Assembly: GCF_004197395.1 (NCBI RefSeq)
Contig: NZ_SELS01000026.1
Span: 53,171 to 117,170, forward strand
Length of the DNA: 64,000 nucleotides
Direction: 5' to 3'
Origin: Paraburkholderia sp. UYCP14C
GTDB taxonomy: Bacteria; Pseudomonadota; Gammaproteobacteria; Burkholderiales; Burkholderiaceae
The position numbers and the translations under genes were made by a program. Below, in pieces: positions 8,780 to 16,634 of this stretch; positions within the stretch are counted from its first letter, which is position 1; each line of letters starts with the position of its first letter. Below the pieces are notes generated by a model. That model was not told the origin of the DNA, searched no databases, and saw only the letters and a list, made by a program, of their open reading frames with translations.

Positions 8780-10061
8780 TTTTCACACTCCCATCCGCAT
8801 CGATGCGCCACTGCTGAATGCCGTTGTAGTGATAGTACGAGTTCAATCCACGCGCCGCGACGAGGGCCTCGCGCGTCGGTTGCACGTAGCCGGTCGAATC
8901 CGTCGCGCGCGACAGGATCGCACCCGGCGCACCATTCCAGACGAAGCCAGCCTGGAAGCGCGTTAACGCGCGATCTCGCGCAGGCTCATCGAGCACCGCG
9001 GCCTGCCACGTCGCGCCGCCATCGGTCGATACCTCGACCTTGCGGATCGCTCCTCGTCCCGACCACGCGAGCCCGACGACCGGATAGAAGCCCCGCACGG
9101 TCAGCCGCTGTCCGGCGGACGGTCGCGTGATCACCGACTTCGCATCCATCTCGAACACGAACTGGCGCGCGCGCCCGTCGGGCAGGATGCCCGTGTACTT
9201 CGAGGTTTCCTCGCGCGTCTGCAACGGCGCTTCGACGATCTTCAGCCGCCGCAGCCATTTCACGTTGGTATTGCCCTCGAAGCCCGGCACGATCAGGCGC
9301 AGCGGATAGCCGTTCTCGGGACGCAGGCGTTCGCCGTTTTGCGCATAGACGACAAGCGCGCGCTCGAGAATCCGTTCGAGCGGCAGACTGCGCGTCATGG
9401 CGGCAGCGTCGCCGCCTTCGGCGAGCAGCCATCGGGGTGTGCCGCCGTCGCTCGCCGCCGTGCGTCCGCCGACTGCTTCGAGCAGCGTCGACAGCCTGAC
9501 GCCGGTCCACTCGCAGCACGACAGCAGACCGTGCGTGATCTGCACGGGCAGCCCGCTCGGCCCTTTCCACTCGCTCGCCGTGTTGCCCGAGCATTCGAGA
9601 AAATGAATGCGCGACTCCGATGGCAATCGAAGCAGATCGTCGATCGTGAATAGCTTCGGCTCGCGCACGAGACCGTGAATCACGAGCCGATGCGCATCGG
9701 GGTCGATGTCGGGCACCCCGGCGTGATGCCGCTCGTAGACCAGCCCGTTCGGCGTGATCGAGCCGTGCAAATCCGCGAGCGGCGTCAACGACGATGCGGC
9801 GCCCGGCATCGGCCACGCTCGCGCGGCACGGCGAATCACATTCGCTTCATGCGGCGACGGCAGTCCGTACGGGTGTTCGAGAATCGGCGCGCCGGGTGTT
9901 TGCGTCCACGGATCGACGCTCAGCGGCTTTAGCAGCGTCGCGGCCTTCAGACTCGGCGCGGCCAGTGCGGACAGCGCGAGACCGCCCAGCAGACGCCGAC
10001 GCGGCGACGCGGGTTTCGAAGCGCCATTCGCATCGCTGGCGATATTTGAATTTCGCGGCAT
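8772..10061 (-). CDS. soxC: SoxC-like sulfite/sulfane dehydrogenase, molybdenum subunit
   Basis: A 429-residue periplasmic molybdoenzyme of the sulfite oxidase family. The ATG at 10061 is preferred to an earlier in-frame TTG. It gives a twin-arginine signal (SPRRRLLGGLALSALAAPSLKA region, residues 19-40), as expected for a cofactor-loaded enzyme. The molybdenum-binding cysteine lies in FLECSGN (residue 157). The C-terminal half has the dimerisation domain. With the cytochrome that overlaps it, it would oxidise sulfite to sulfate. No soxXYZAB genes are nearby, so the job is more likely detoxifying sulfite released from sulfonates than thiosulfate oxidation. Confidence 0.85.
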   Translation of the reverse strand: MPRNSNIASDANGASKPASPRRRLLGGLALSALAAPSLKAATLLKPLSVDPWTQTPGAPILEHPYGLPSPHEANVIRRAARAWPMPGAASSLTPLADLHGSITPNGLVYERHHAGVPDIDPDAHRLVIHGLVREPKLFTIDDLLRLPSESRIHFLECSGNTASEWKGPSGLPVQITHGLLSCCEWTGVRLSTLLEAVGGRTAASDGGTPRWLLAEGGDAAAMTRSLPLERILERALVVYAQNGERLRPENGYPLRLIVPGFEGNTNVKWLRRLKIVEAPLQTREETSKYTGILPDGRARQFVFEMDAKSVITRPSAGQRLTVRGFYPVVGLAWSGRGAIRKVEVSTDGGATWQAAVLDEPARDRALTRFQAGFVWNGAPGAILSRATDSTGYVQPTREALVAARGLNSYYHYNGIQQWRIDADGSVKNA

Positions 10062-10181
10062 GCTCGTGCCGCGCAGGCGGCCTGGGTTGATCGACAAGCG
10101 CCCGAGTATAGGCAGTGTTCCTGCGCCCTTCAAAGCCGATTGCGACTATGGTTATGACGGCCCGCGATATGGCGCGAAGAC

Positions 10182-11012
10182 TCAGAAAAACAGCAGCGAG
10201 CGCAACTCGATACTGCGACGCGGCGGCGCGTCGGGCGGCGACGTCGGATCATCGAACGCGGTGTGTGCAGTCAGGCGTGCAACGCCGTCTCCCGCCGAAT
10301 CGTAGATTTTCAGCAGCAGCACTTCATCGGGCGCCATCCGCGGGAAGTAGTACCAGCGGTGGTGCGGATCGAACACGAACGCGTAGGTCTCGCCGACCTT
10401 GTCCGGGTAGATCAGATCGGACGGCACGAGGTCGTTGAGCGCGATGCTGCGTGCGTCGCACAACGCGAGCGGCGAGGTTTCGACCGGCCAGCCTATCGGC
10501 CGCCACAGGTTGACGATCGCCACCCGGCCCTTCAGCAACTGCTCGGCCTCGTGCGGCGGCAGATGATCGCGCACGCGGCGCGGTCCCGACACGAAGGTCT
10601 GATCGTTATGAATGTACTTGACAGGCTCGCGCACCCCGTTCGCACGCGTCGTGCGGCCATCGCGCAGCGTGTGATCGAAAATGACGGCACGCTTCGCCCC
10701 CGTCCAGCGCTTCAGCGATGCTTCGGATTCCGGATAGTAGATGCGTTCGATCGCGGCTGCATCGGCGAAGTCGACAAGCGCGCTGGTGTGCCGATGCAGC
10801 TCGAAGCCGTTGCGATCGAGCGACAGACCGCCGGGCGGCGGATTCACGCGCGCGTTGGCGATCTTCACACGCTCGGTCCGATAGACGCCGCTGCGCAGCG
10901 GTACGCCCGGTGGCGGCTCGTATGCGTAGGTGGCGGGCTTCAGGCCATTGGCGACGAGATAGTTCAGGTCGGCTTCCACCACCGCCGGCCGTTCGACGAC
11001 GATATCGCTCAT
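10182..11012 (-). CDS. CmcJ/NvfI family putative oxidoreductase
   Basis: A 276-residue protein of the CmcJ/NvfI/AsaB family, often annotated as methyltransferase or oxidoreductase but related to iron/2-oxoglutarate oxygenases. Recognisable parts are YIHNDQT near residue 135, the conserved VNLWRPIG near 170 and a late FDPHHRWYYFPRM segment. GGAG precedes the ATG. It lies 26 bases after a small gene and 120 before soxC, all on the minus strand, so it is probably in one operon with the sulfite dehydrogenase. Its substrate here is unknown. Confidence 0.8.
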   Translation of the reverse strand: MSDIVVERPAVVEADLNYLVANGLKPATYAYEPPPGVPLRSGVYRTERVKIANARVNPPPGGLSLDRNGFELHRHTSALVDFADAAAIERIYYPESEASLKRWTGAKRAVIFDHTLRDGRTTRANGVREPVKYIHNDQTFVSGPRRVRDHLPPHEAEQLLKGRVAIVNLWRPIGWPVETSPLALCDARSIALNDLVPSDLIYPDKVGETYAFVFDPHHRWYYFPRMAPDEVLLLKIYDSAGDGVARLTAHTAFDDPTSPPDAPPRRSIELRSLLFF

Positions 11013-11038
11013 TGATTGCGCTCCATCGGCTCAGTCCG

Positions 11039-11281
11039 TCAATCCGTCGAGATTTCCGCGATCACGTGAAATGATTCGAGCGTGTAGCCCATGTTGAAAT
11101 ATCCCGCGCGCGCGTAAGTCGCAATCCGCTCGAGGCGCTCGGGATCATTGCGAGAGCCGCTATTGGCGTTGCACGCGCGGGCCGTGGCGTGGCGCCGGCC
11201 TCGATGGACCCGCTGCCACACGGCTTCGAAGGGGCGGAACACGGCCCGCCGATAGAACGATGCAAGATTCATTGACATCAT
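11039..11281 (-). CDS. Small protein of unknown function
   Basis: An 80-residue basic protein (MMSMNLASFYRR ... VIAEISTD). The start at 11281 is chosen because AGGAGG sits at ideal distance upstream; an earlier in-frame start lacks one. No family is recognised. It would be the first cistron of the minus-strand operon with the CmcJ-like and SoxCD-like genes. Confidence 0.55.
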   Translation of the reverse strand: MMSMNLASFYRRAVFRPFEAVWQRVHRGRRHATARACNANSGSRNDPERLERIATYARAGYFNMGYTLESFHVIAEISTD

Positions 11282-11308
11282 GTGCCCTCCTGCTCGTGGC
11301 ATTCATCG

Positions 11309-11337
11309 AATCTAGTCAGCGGCGCGCACTTGCACAA
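11309..11337 (-). promoter_or_regulatory. Putative promoter for the CmcJ-soxCD operon
   Basis: On the minus strand TTGTGC (11332-11337), 17 bases, TAGATT (11309-11314) fits a weak sigma70 promoter 28 bases upstream of the start at 11281. A short dyad (GCATT...AATGC) lies immediately upstream. Confidence 0.4.
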
Positions 11338-11426
11338 ACAAGCATTTCTGCAATGCTTTGCGCCGCGGATGCAATGTGGGTCTGGCGGTGCCGACGAATC
11401 GCGTCCTCCCGTCAAGTGCTTTTCAT

Positions 11427-11537
11427 ATGCGCAAACATTGGTTGGAGTTACGTTTGCCGCGACTTAAGGTGCTCAATCTGGCGCGCGCATGCCCAAATGC
11501 GTCGCACCTCGTCCTCTTCTCAATGGCACAGACATGA
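11427..11537 (+). CDS. MRKHWL leader ORF, copy A, coupled to nitroreductase
   Basis: A 36-codon ORF starting MRKHWLELRLPRLKV. Its TGA overlaps the nitroreductase ATG (ATGA at 11534-11537). The same start occurs at 26501 and 61281. After the first six codons the three copies differ mainly at synonymous or conservative positions: GAG/GAT/GAC at codon 7 and TTA/TTG/CTG at codon 8. Arg12 (CGA/CGA/CGC) and Val15 (GTG/GTC/GTC) are kept in all three, which points to translation. No clear ribosome binding site precedes the ATG, and the frame is open upstream. It could be a leader peptide that sets translation of the next gene, or a small protein. I know of no named family for it. Confidence 0.6.
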   Translation: MRKHWLELRLPRLKVLNLARACPNASHLVLFSMAQT

Positions 11538-12130
11538 CCGCATCGAACTCCCGTACAGCCGAGCATCCGATCGACAGGCAATTCCTCGAGCGCTGGTCGC
11601 CGCGTGCGTTCACGCAGGACACGATTCCCGAATCGACTTTACTGACATTTCTCGAAGCGGCCCGCTGGGCGCCCTCGTCGTATAACTCGCAGCCATGGAG
11701 GTTCGTCTACGCGCGTCGCGACACGGAGCACTGGACGCGTTTCCTGGGCTTTCTGAACGAGTTCAACCGCGGTTGGGCGCAGCATGCGGCCGCGATCCTG
11801 ATCGTGCTGTCGAAACGCACGTTCACGCCGCCGGGTGCGGCGACGGAAGCGCCGCTCGCGTCGCATTCGTTCGATACAGGCGCCGCGTGGGGTTATTTCG
11901 CGCTGCAGGCGAGCCTGTCGGGGTGGAAGGCACACGGCCTTGCCGGCATCGAGCGCGAGCATATCCGCGCGGAGCTTGCGATCCCCGAGGAATATGCGAT
12001 CGAAGCGGCCGTCGCCATCGGTCGCGCCGGCGACAAGGCTTCGTTGCCGGAAGCGCTGCAAAAACGCGAGACGCCAAGCCCGCGCAATCCGCTGCCGACG
12101 ATCGTCGCGGAAGGCCGTTTCGCGCTCTGA
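11534..12130 (+). CDS. Nitroreductase family protein
   Basis: A 198-residue FMN-dependent oxidoreductase of the nitroreductase fold. It has the RWSPRAFTQDTIPE start, the FMN-binding EAARWAPSSYNSQPWRF segment (about residues 40-56) and a late WGYFALQASLSGWKAHGLAG helix. The ATG at 11534 has no ribosome binding site but overlaps the stop of the MRKHWL leader ORF, so translation is probably coupled. An ATG at 11489 in the same frame is the alternative. Its role in sulfur acquisition is unknown; it might serve as a flavin reductase. Confidence 0.88.
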   Translation: MTASNSRTAEHPIDRQFLERWSPRAFTQDTIPESTLLTFLEAARWAPSSYNSQPWRFVYARRDTEHWTRFLGFLNEFNRGWAQHAAAILIVLSKRTFTPPGAATEAPLASHSFDTGAAWGYFALQASLSGWKAHGLAGIEREHIRAELAIPEEYAIEAAVAIGRAGDKASLPEALQKRETPSPRNPLPTIVAEGRFAL

Positions 12131-12196
12131 GCGCGACCTCAGCGGGCTGCGCGGCGCGCGGGCAACCGAACCGGACCGCCCGATGGGCGGCCTCGT

Positions 12197-13144
12197 TCAG
12201 TTCAGAGCAATGGCTGCGGCCGCTCCCACCGGCGAACCTTCGAGCGACACTGACGGCCGCCCATCCGGTCCGACCGGCACATCGCCGACCAGCGTCGTGC
12301 GATACAACTGGCGGTCGAAGTCGAGATCGAAAATGTCGGTCGGCGCGAGATGCGCGGTCGTGCGGTTGTCCCAGAACGCCACGCTGCCCGCTTCCCATCT
12401 GAAGCGCACTGTGAACTCCGGTCGCGTGACGTGTTCCCACAGCAGTTCGAGCAGCACCTGACTTTCGCGCGGCGTAACGCCGGCGATCTGCTTCAGAAAT
12501 CCGGGGCTCACATAGAGCGCGCGCTCGCCGGTCTCAGGATGCACGCGCACGAGCGGATGCTCGCTAACGAGCGCATGCTGCTCGACCGCGGACGCAGATG
12601 CTTCGGTACCTCTCGCGCCTTGCGGCGGCGCGAAACGATGCACACCGCGCAGAGCGTCGACGAACTTGCGCAGCGGCTCGGACAGCTTTTCATAGGCGAC
12701 GACGAGGTTGGTCCATTGCGTGTCGCCGCCGTACGGCGGAATCGTGACACCACGCAGAATCGACGCGAACGGCGGGTTGACGGCTGCCGTCACGTCTGTG
12801 TGCCAGCCGGTCCAAGGCCGCAACAAGGGCTGTCCTTCGAAGCGCGTCGCCTTGCGGAACTTCGAAATCGAGTAGATTTGCGGATGGCCTTCGACATGGC
12901 CGAACACCGGATGCCCGACCGTCAGTTCGCCGAATTGCGTGGAAAAGGCGACGTGCTGCTCGTGGCTCAGAAACTGCTCCCGAAAGAACACGACGCGCCA
13001 CTTCAGCAACGCGGCGCGAATCGCTTGAATCTGTTTTTGCTCGAGGGGCCGCGTCAGATCGACCCCGCTGATCTCCGCGCCGATATGCGCGGATAGCGGA
13101 CTGATCTGGAGTCCGGCTTCGTTTGCAAAGGGGGCTGCACTCAT
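12197..13144 (-). CDS. TauD/TfdA-type 2-oxoglutarate dioxygenase
   Basis: A 315-residue non-heme iron dioxygenase that couples oxidation of 2-oxoglutarate to hydroxylation next to a sulfonate or sulfate ester group, releasing sulfite or sulfate. The iron ligands are visible: H115 and D117 in WHTDVT, and H265 in TTAHLAP; R282 in YRTTL would bind 2-oxoglutarate. The start at 13144 has AGGAGAG upstream; the longer frame to 13219 does not. It stands alone with a promoter at 13282-13310. Taurine, alkanesulfonate or alkyl sulfate are all possible substrates. Confidence 0.9.
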   Translation of the reverse strand: MSAAPFANEAGLQISPLSAHIGAEISGVDLTRPLEQKQIQAIRAALLKWRVVFFREQFLSHEQHVAFSTQFGELTVGHPVFGHVEGHPQIYSISKFRKATRFEGQPLLRPWTGWHTDVTAAVNPPFASILRGVTIPPYGGDTQWTNLVVAYEKLSEPLRKFVDALRGVHRFAPPQGARGTEASASAVEQHALVSEHPLVRVHPETGERALYVSPGFLKQIAGVTPRESQVLLELLWEHVTRPEFTVRFRWEAGSVAFWDNRTTAHLAPTDIFDLDFDRQLYRTTLVGDVPVGPDGRPSVSLEGSPVGAAAAIALN

Positions 13145-13281
13145 CGTTGCTCTCCTGGGTTGCGGCCTGCGCGGCGCGCCGCCGCACCGTGGGCAAATCG
13201 GCGATGCGGCCGCGACCAATACGCGCGGATTGGTAATTCGTCATCCTGATCATTATCACGACATGCCTGTACTGGCGTGTC

Positions 13282-13335
13282 AGTAAAGGGACACCTCTGT
13301 GCGACGATAACAACCGTTTAGCGCTTAGGTTATTC
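13282..13335 (-). promoter_or_regulatory. Promoter/operator of the tauD-like gene (duplicated at 31.2 kb)
   Basis: Minus-strand TTATCG (13305-13310), 17 bases, TTTACT (13282-13287). Overlapping the -35 is a dyad of GATAAC and GTTATTC arms enclosing GCGCTTA (13307-13334). The same arrangement, with the same 17-base spacer and few mismatches, occurs at 31183-31236 upstream of monooxygenase genes. The weak -35 and adjacent dyad suggest an activator, plausibly of the CysB/SsuR LysR class known to control sulfonate genes in Burkholderia. The regulator is inferred. Confidence 0.6.
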
Positions 13336-13378
13336 ACCCGGATGCTATGAAGACAGACTGCCTGTCCGGCTACCGGAT

Positions 13379-13397
13379 TACGCAATAGACAATCCAT
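13379..13397 (+). repeat. 19-base direct repeat, copy 1
   Basis: TACGCAATAGACAATCCAT matches 13999-14017 (TATGCAATCGACAATCCAT) with two mismatches. The copies flank a decayed stretch of about 600 bases holding a broken binding-protein gene. This is consistent with duplication of a promoter-proximal segment or an old insertion. Confidence 0.6.
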
Positions 13398-13413
13398 GAC
13401 TGGTGCTCTCTCT

Positions 13414-13784
13414 TCACGCGCTCGACGTCTCCCGGCGCCAGACGCTCGCCGCATACACGGATTCATTGAATTCGGCGGGCACGTCCGCAGCGAGCCGCCG
13501 TGCGTGCAAATCGATATCGGCGAGAAAAAGGTCGCGGCTGATCCGTCGCACCACCGCGGGAATATCGCGCTTCCCGACGCACTCACAAGGCGCGACTGAA
13601 TTCCCGGCGTAACTTCAACCGCCTCGAACTTCACGCCGAGATGACCCGCGAGGCTCTGGGCCAGTCCGACGTTGTAGCCGATGGGTTGGCGCATCGCCGG
13701 ATCGAGCGTGCCATTCTTGCCGTCGAGCACCACACCGACGAGCAGCTTGCCGCGCGCCTCGATATTTCGGAGAAGAAATCCCGT
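13414..13784 (-). pseudogene. Fragment of an ABC transporter substrate-binding protein
   Basis: On the minus strand one frame reads GFLLRNIEARGKLLVGV, then LDPAMRQPIGYNVGLAQSL (about 13784-13572), like the N-terminal part of a family 3 amino-acid binding protein. A second frame carries on with RDIPAVVRRISRDLFLADID and stops at 13414. There is no start codon, the frames are shifted and most of the protein is missing. It is a dead remnant. Sequence 13785-13930 may be more of the same decay. Confidence 0.6.
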
Positions 13785-13998
13785 TTTATTGTATGGACCG
13801 CCCCTGGCTCACCCAACCAAGCAATTCGTATAAGCAATGCCGAGCCGGCTTCCTGATGTGCGCGGCCTAACCGCAGTGCCTGCGTGACATAGCCGGATTC
13901 CGCTAGCCATGGCATCGATTTCCAGCACCGAAGGCGTCGCCCAACGACGCTTCTTCCGTGCGCCGTGACCTCATGCCTGGCCTATCCACGCGGCGCGC

Positions 13999-14017
13999 TA
14001 TGCAATCGACAATCCAT
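13999..14017 (+). repeat. 19-base direct repeat, copy 2
   Basis: Partner of the repeat at 13379-13397; see that entry. Confidence 0.6.
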
Positions 14018-14081
14018 TGCTAGCGTTTTCGCGGCAGGCTTCGCATACTCGCTGGCGACCCCACTGCGGAGTTCGTCCGAC

Positions 14082-14912
14082 ATGTCTCTTACACTCGACC
14101 ACATCGTCATTCGCGTACAGAATCTCGAACAGACCATCGCCGATTTCACGACGCTCGGCTTTACCGTGCAACGCGGCGGCACGCACGCCGACGGCGCCAC
14201 ACACAACGCGCTGATCGGCTTCGAGGACGGCAGCTACGTCGAACTGATCGCTTTTCTGCGCGACGCGCCGGAGCATCGCTGGTGGGATGCGGACCAGCGC
14301 ATCGGCGATGGGTTCGTCGATTTCGCGCTTCTACCGCAGTCGGTTGCCAGCACCATCTCTGCCGCTCGCGAACGAGGTCTGTTCTACGACGGCCCCCTCG
14401 CCGGTGGACGCGTGCGTCCCGACGGCGAGCGCCTCGAATGGCAAATCGGCAAGCCGTCGAGTGCGGACCTGCCCTTCCTGTGCGGCGATCTGACGCCGCG
14501 CCGCCTGCGCGTGGCCGAAGGCGACGTGCGCGATCACGCGAACGGTGCGCGCGGTGTCGTGAACATCACGCTTGCGGTGAACGATCTGAACGCGAGCCTC
14601 GCACGATATCGCGCGCTGCTTGGCGAGCCCAGCGTGCAGCGTGCTCCGCTTCCCGGTTACGACGTCGCGTTGGCCATCCTGCCGCTCGGTACGACGACGC
14701 TCACGCTCGCAAGTCCCGGCCGCCATAGTCGCGGGGCCACCGAAGGTCTTGCGGCGGATCTTCAGCGACACCTTGCCTTGCGAGGCGAAGGTGTTTTCGC
14801 GGTCGCGCTTGACACGTACGCGGACAGCACGGCGCGTCTGCTGGAGCGCGCACTCGCCCATGACGCCGTCATCGAACTGGTAGCAGGCTCCTCGACCCAT
14901 CGCGTTCAATGA
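14082..14912 (+). CDS. VOC family (glyoxalase-like) protein
   Basis: A 276-residue protein with two vicinal-oxygen-chelate modules. The first opens LTLDHIVIRVQNLEQTIADF and contains FEDGSYVELIAFL; the second begins near residue 165 (GVVNITLAVNDLNASLARYR). It resembles the glyoxalase-like domain family. GGAG precedes the ATG at 14082; upstream in-frame codons belong to repeat sequence. It converges on the Liv transporter operon. The function is unknown; a metal-dependent enzyme or binding protein for a sulfur compound is possible. Confidence 0.8.
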   Translation: MSLTLDHIVIRVQNLEQTIADFTTLGFTVQRGGTHADGATHNALIGFEDGSYVELIAFLRDAPEHRWWDADQRIGDGFVDFALLPQSVASTISAARERGLFYDGPLAGGRVRPDGERLEWQIGKPSSADLPFLCGDLTPRRLRVAEGDVRDHANGARGVVNITLAVNDLNASLARYRALLGEPSVQRAPLPGYDVALAILPLGTTTLTLASPGRHSRGATEGLAADLQRHLALRGEGVFAVALDTYADSTARLLERALAHDAVIELVAGSSTHRVQ

Positions 14913-14952
14913 CGTCGCGCCGGCGGCGCAACGCGAAGCAGCCCGGCGTCGC

Positions 14953-15753
14953 TCACGACGCCGTCTGCGCCGCCAGCGATCCACCGAGGTAAGCGTCACG
15001 GATTCGCTGGTCGCCGAGCAATTCGCTCGCGGTACCGAACAAGACCACGCGCCCCGTCTGCAACACATAGCCGCGATGCGCGATCTGCAGCGCGAGGCTC
15101 GCGTTCTGCTCGACCATGAAGAACGTGATCCCCTGCCGGTTGATGGTCTGGATCAGTTCGAGCACCTTGTCGACGTAAAGCGGCGACAGGCCCATCGTCG
15201 GCTCGTCCATGCAGACCAGCGCGGGGCGGCTCATCAGCGCGCGCGCCATCGCCAGCATCTGCTGTTCGCCGCCCGACAGCGTGCCGGCCCGCTGGGTCAA
15301 CCGCTCTTTCACCCGCGGGAAAAGCTCGAGCATGCGCTCATAGTCCTCGCTGATGCCTGCACGGTCGTTGCGCGTGAACGCGCCCATCAGCAGGTTCTCG
15401 CGCACCGTCATGTCGCCGAACAGACGCCGGGCTTCCGGCACCGAAGCGATGCCTTGCCGCACGATCTGCGCGGTCGGCAGGCCGTTCAACGGTTTGCCGT
15501 CGAAGCTGATCGTGCCGGCTCTCGGTTTGTGCAAACCAAGAATCACCTTCATCGCCGTCGATTTGCCGCTCGCATTGCCGCCCAGCAGGCTCACGATCTC
15601 GCCGCGCCCGATGCTGAGATTGATGCCGAAGTGCACCTGGATCTGTCCGTAGAACGTGTCGATCTGTTCGAGTTTCAGCAACGGCTCGGTCATGGCGGTT
15701 TGTGCGGAAGGTAATGGGTTCGGCGCAACCAGATGCAGACTTGATGTTTTCAT
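14953..15753 (-). CDS. LivF-type ABC transporter ATPase
   Basis: A 266-residue ATPase of the branched-chain amino acid (HAAT) family, LivF branch. It has Walker A GGNASGKST, signature TLSGGEQQM, Walker B ALVCMDEPTMGLSP and the family C-terminus IRDAYLGG. The start at 15753 overlaps the LivG stop (ATGA); a later ATG at 15693 (MTEPLLKLE) is possible. It is the last gene of a four-gene operon. The neighbours suggest a sulfur compound and not leucine as the ligand. Confidence 0.9.
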   Translation of the reverse strand: MKTSSLHLVAPNPLPSAQTAMTEPLLKLEQIDTFYGQIQVHFGINLSIGRGEIVSLLGGNASGKSTAMKVILGLHKPRAGTISFDGKPLNGLPTAQIVRQGIASVPEARRLFGDMTVRENLLMGAFTRNDRAGISEDYERMLELFPRVKERLTQRAGTLSGGEQQMLAMARALMSRPALVCMDEPTMGLSPLYVDKVLELIQTINRQGITFFMVEQNASLALQIAHRGYVLQTGRVVLFGTASELLGDQRIRDAYLGGSLAAQTAS

Positions 15754-16634
15754 GCGGCCGCCGTTTCGTTACGGCCAGCGGCCGCGCCGACCCGACGATG
15801 TCCAAGGTAGGCCTCGATCACTGCGGGATCATCGCGCACCTCGGCCGGCAGCCCCGAAGCAATCTTGCGGCCGTCTTCGAGCACGAGCACGCGATCGGAA
15901 AGCTGCATCACGAGATCGAGCTTGTGTTCGATCAGCAGGATGGTGAGACCGTCGCGCTTCAGTTCGAGAATCAGCTCGAGCATTTCCGCGGTTTCGGATT
16001 CGTTCATGCCGGCGGTCGGTTCGTCCAGCAGCAGAATACGCGGATGCAACGCCAGCGCACGCGCAATCTCGACGCGGCGACGGTTCGCATAGGACAGGCT
16101 ATGCGCCGGCTGGTCGATACGTGGCGAGAGGCGTGTACCGAAGCGCGCCAGCAGCGCTGTCACTTCGTCGCGCAGCGCGGCGTCTTCGCGGCGTACCGAT
16201 GCGGGTCCCGCCAGCGCGCGCAGCACTTCCGCGAACGCCCCGACCACGGGCCACCCGCGGCGCGTCATCGCGAGCCGTGCATGTGCGCCGACCAGCACGT
16301 TATCGAGCACGCTCAGATTGCCGAATACCCGTCCATGCTGGAACGTGCGAGCGACGCCGCGTGCGGCAAGCTGCTCCGGCGCCATGCCGGTCACGTCTTC
16401 GCCGGCGAACTTCACCACGCCGGCGTCGGGTGTATCGATACCGGTCAGCAGATTGAACAGCGTGGACTTACCGGCGCCGTTCGGACCGATCACGCTCACG
16501 CATTCGCCGCGCGCAACCGACAGGTTCACTTCGTCGACTGCGACCAGACCGCCGAAACGGCGCGTAACGCGCCGCACGTCGAACAGGATTTCCGTGCCGC
16601 GTGGCAAAGAAGATGTCATAGTCGTCTCCGTCAT
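15750..16634 (-). CDS. LivG-type ABC transporter ATPase
   Basis: A 294-residue ATPase of the LivG branch: Walker [11 protein letters not shown]-loop [13 protein letters not shown], a degenerate signature [16 protein letters not shown], and Walker [16 protein letters not shown]. The signature SYANRR replaces SGG..R as seen in some LivG members. It overlaps both neighbours by four bases, so the operon is tightly coupled. It works with LivF below and the fused permease above. Confidence 0.9.
   Translation of the reverse strand: MTETTMTSSLPRGTEILFDVRRVTRRFGGLVAVDEVNLSVARGECVSVIGPNGAGKSTLFNLLTGIDTPDAGVVKFAGEDVTGMAPEQLAARGVARTFQHGRVFGNLSVLDNVLVGAHARLAMTRRGWPVVGAFAEVLRALAGPASVRREDAALRDEVTALLARFGTRLSPRIDQPAHSLSYANRRRVEIARALALHPRILLLDEPTAGMNESETAEMLELILELKRDGLTILLIEHKLDLVMQLSDRVLVLEDGRKIASGLPAEVRDDPAVIEAYLGHRRVGAAAGRNETAAA

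Noticed and set aside
8159-10061. A full Sox thiosulfate-oxidising system
   Set aside because: Only soxC-like and soxD-like genes are present; no soxX, Y, Z, A or B was found in the window.
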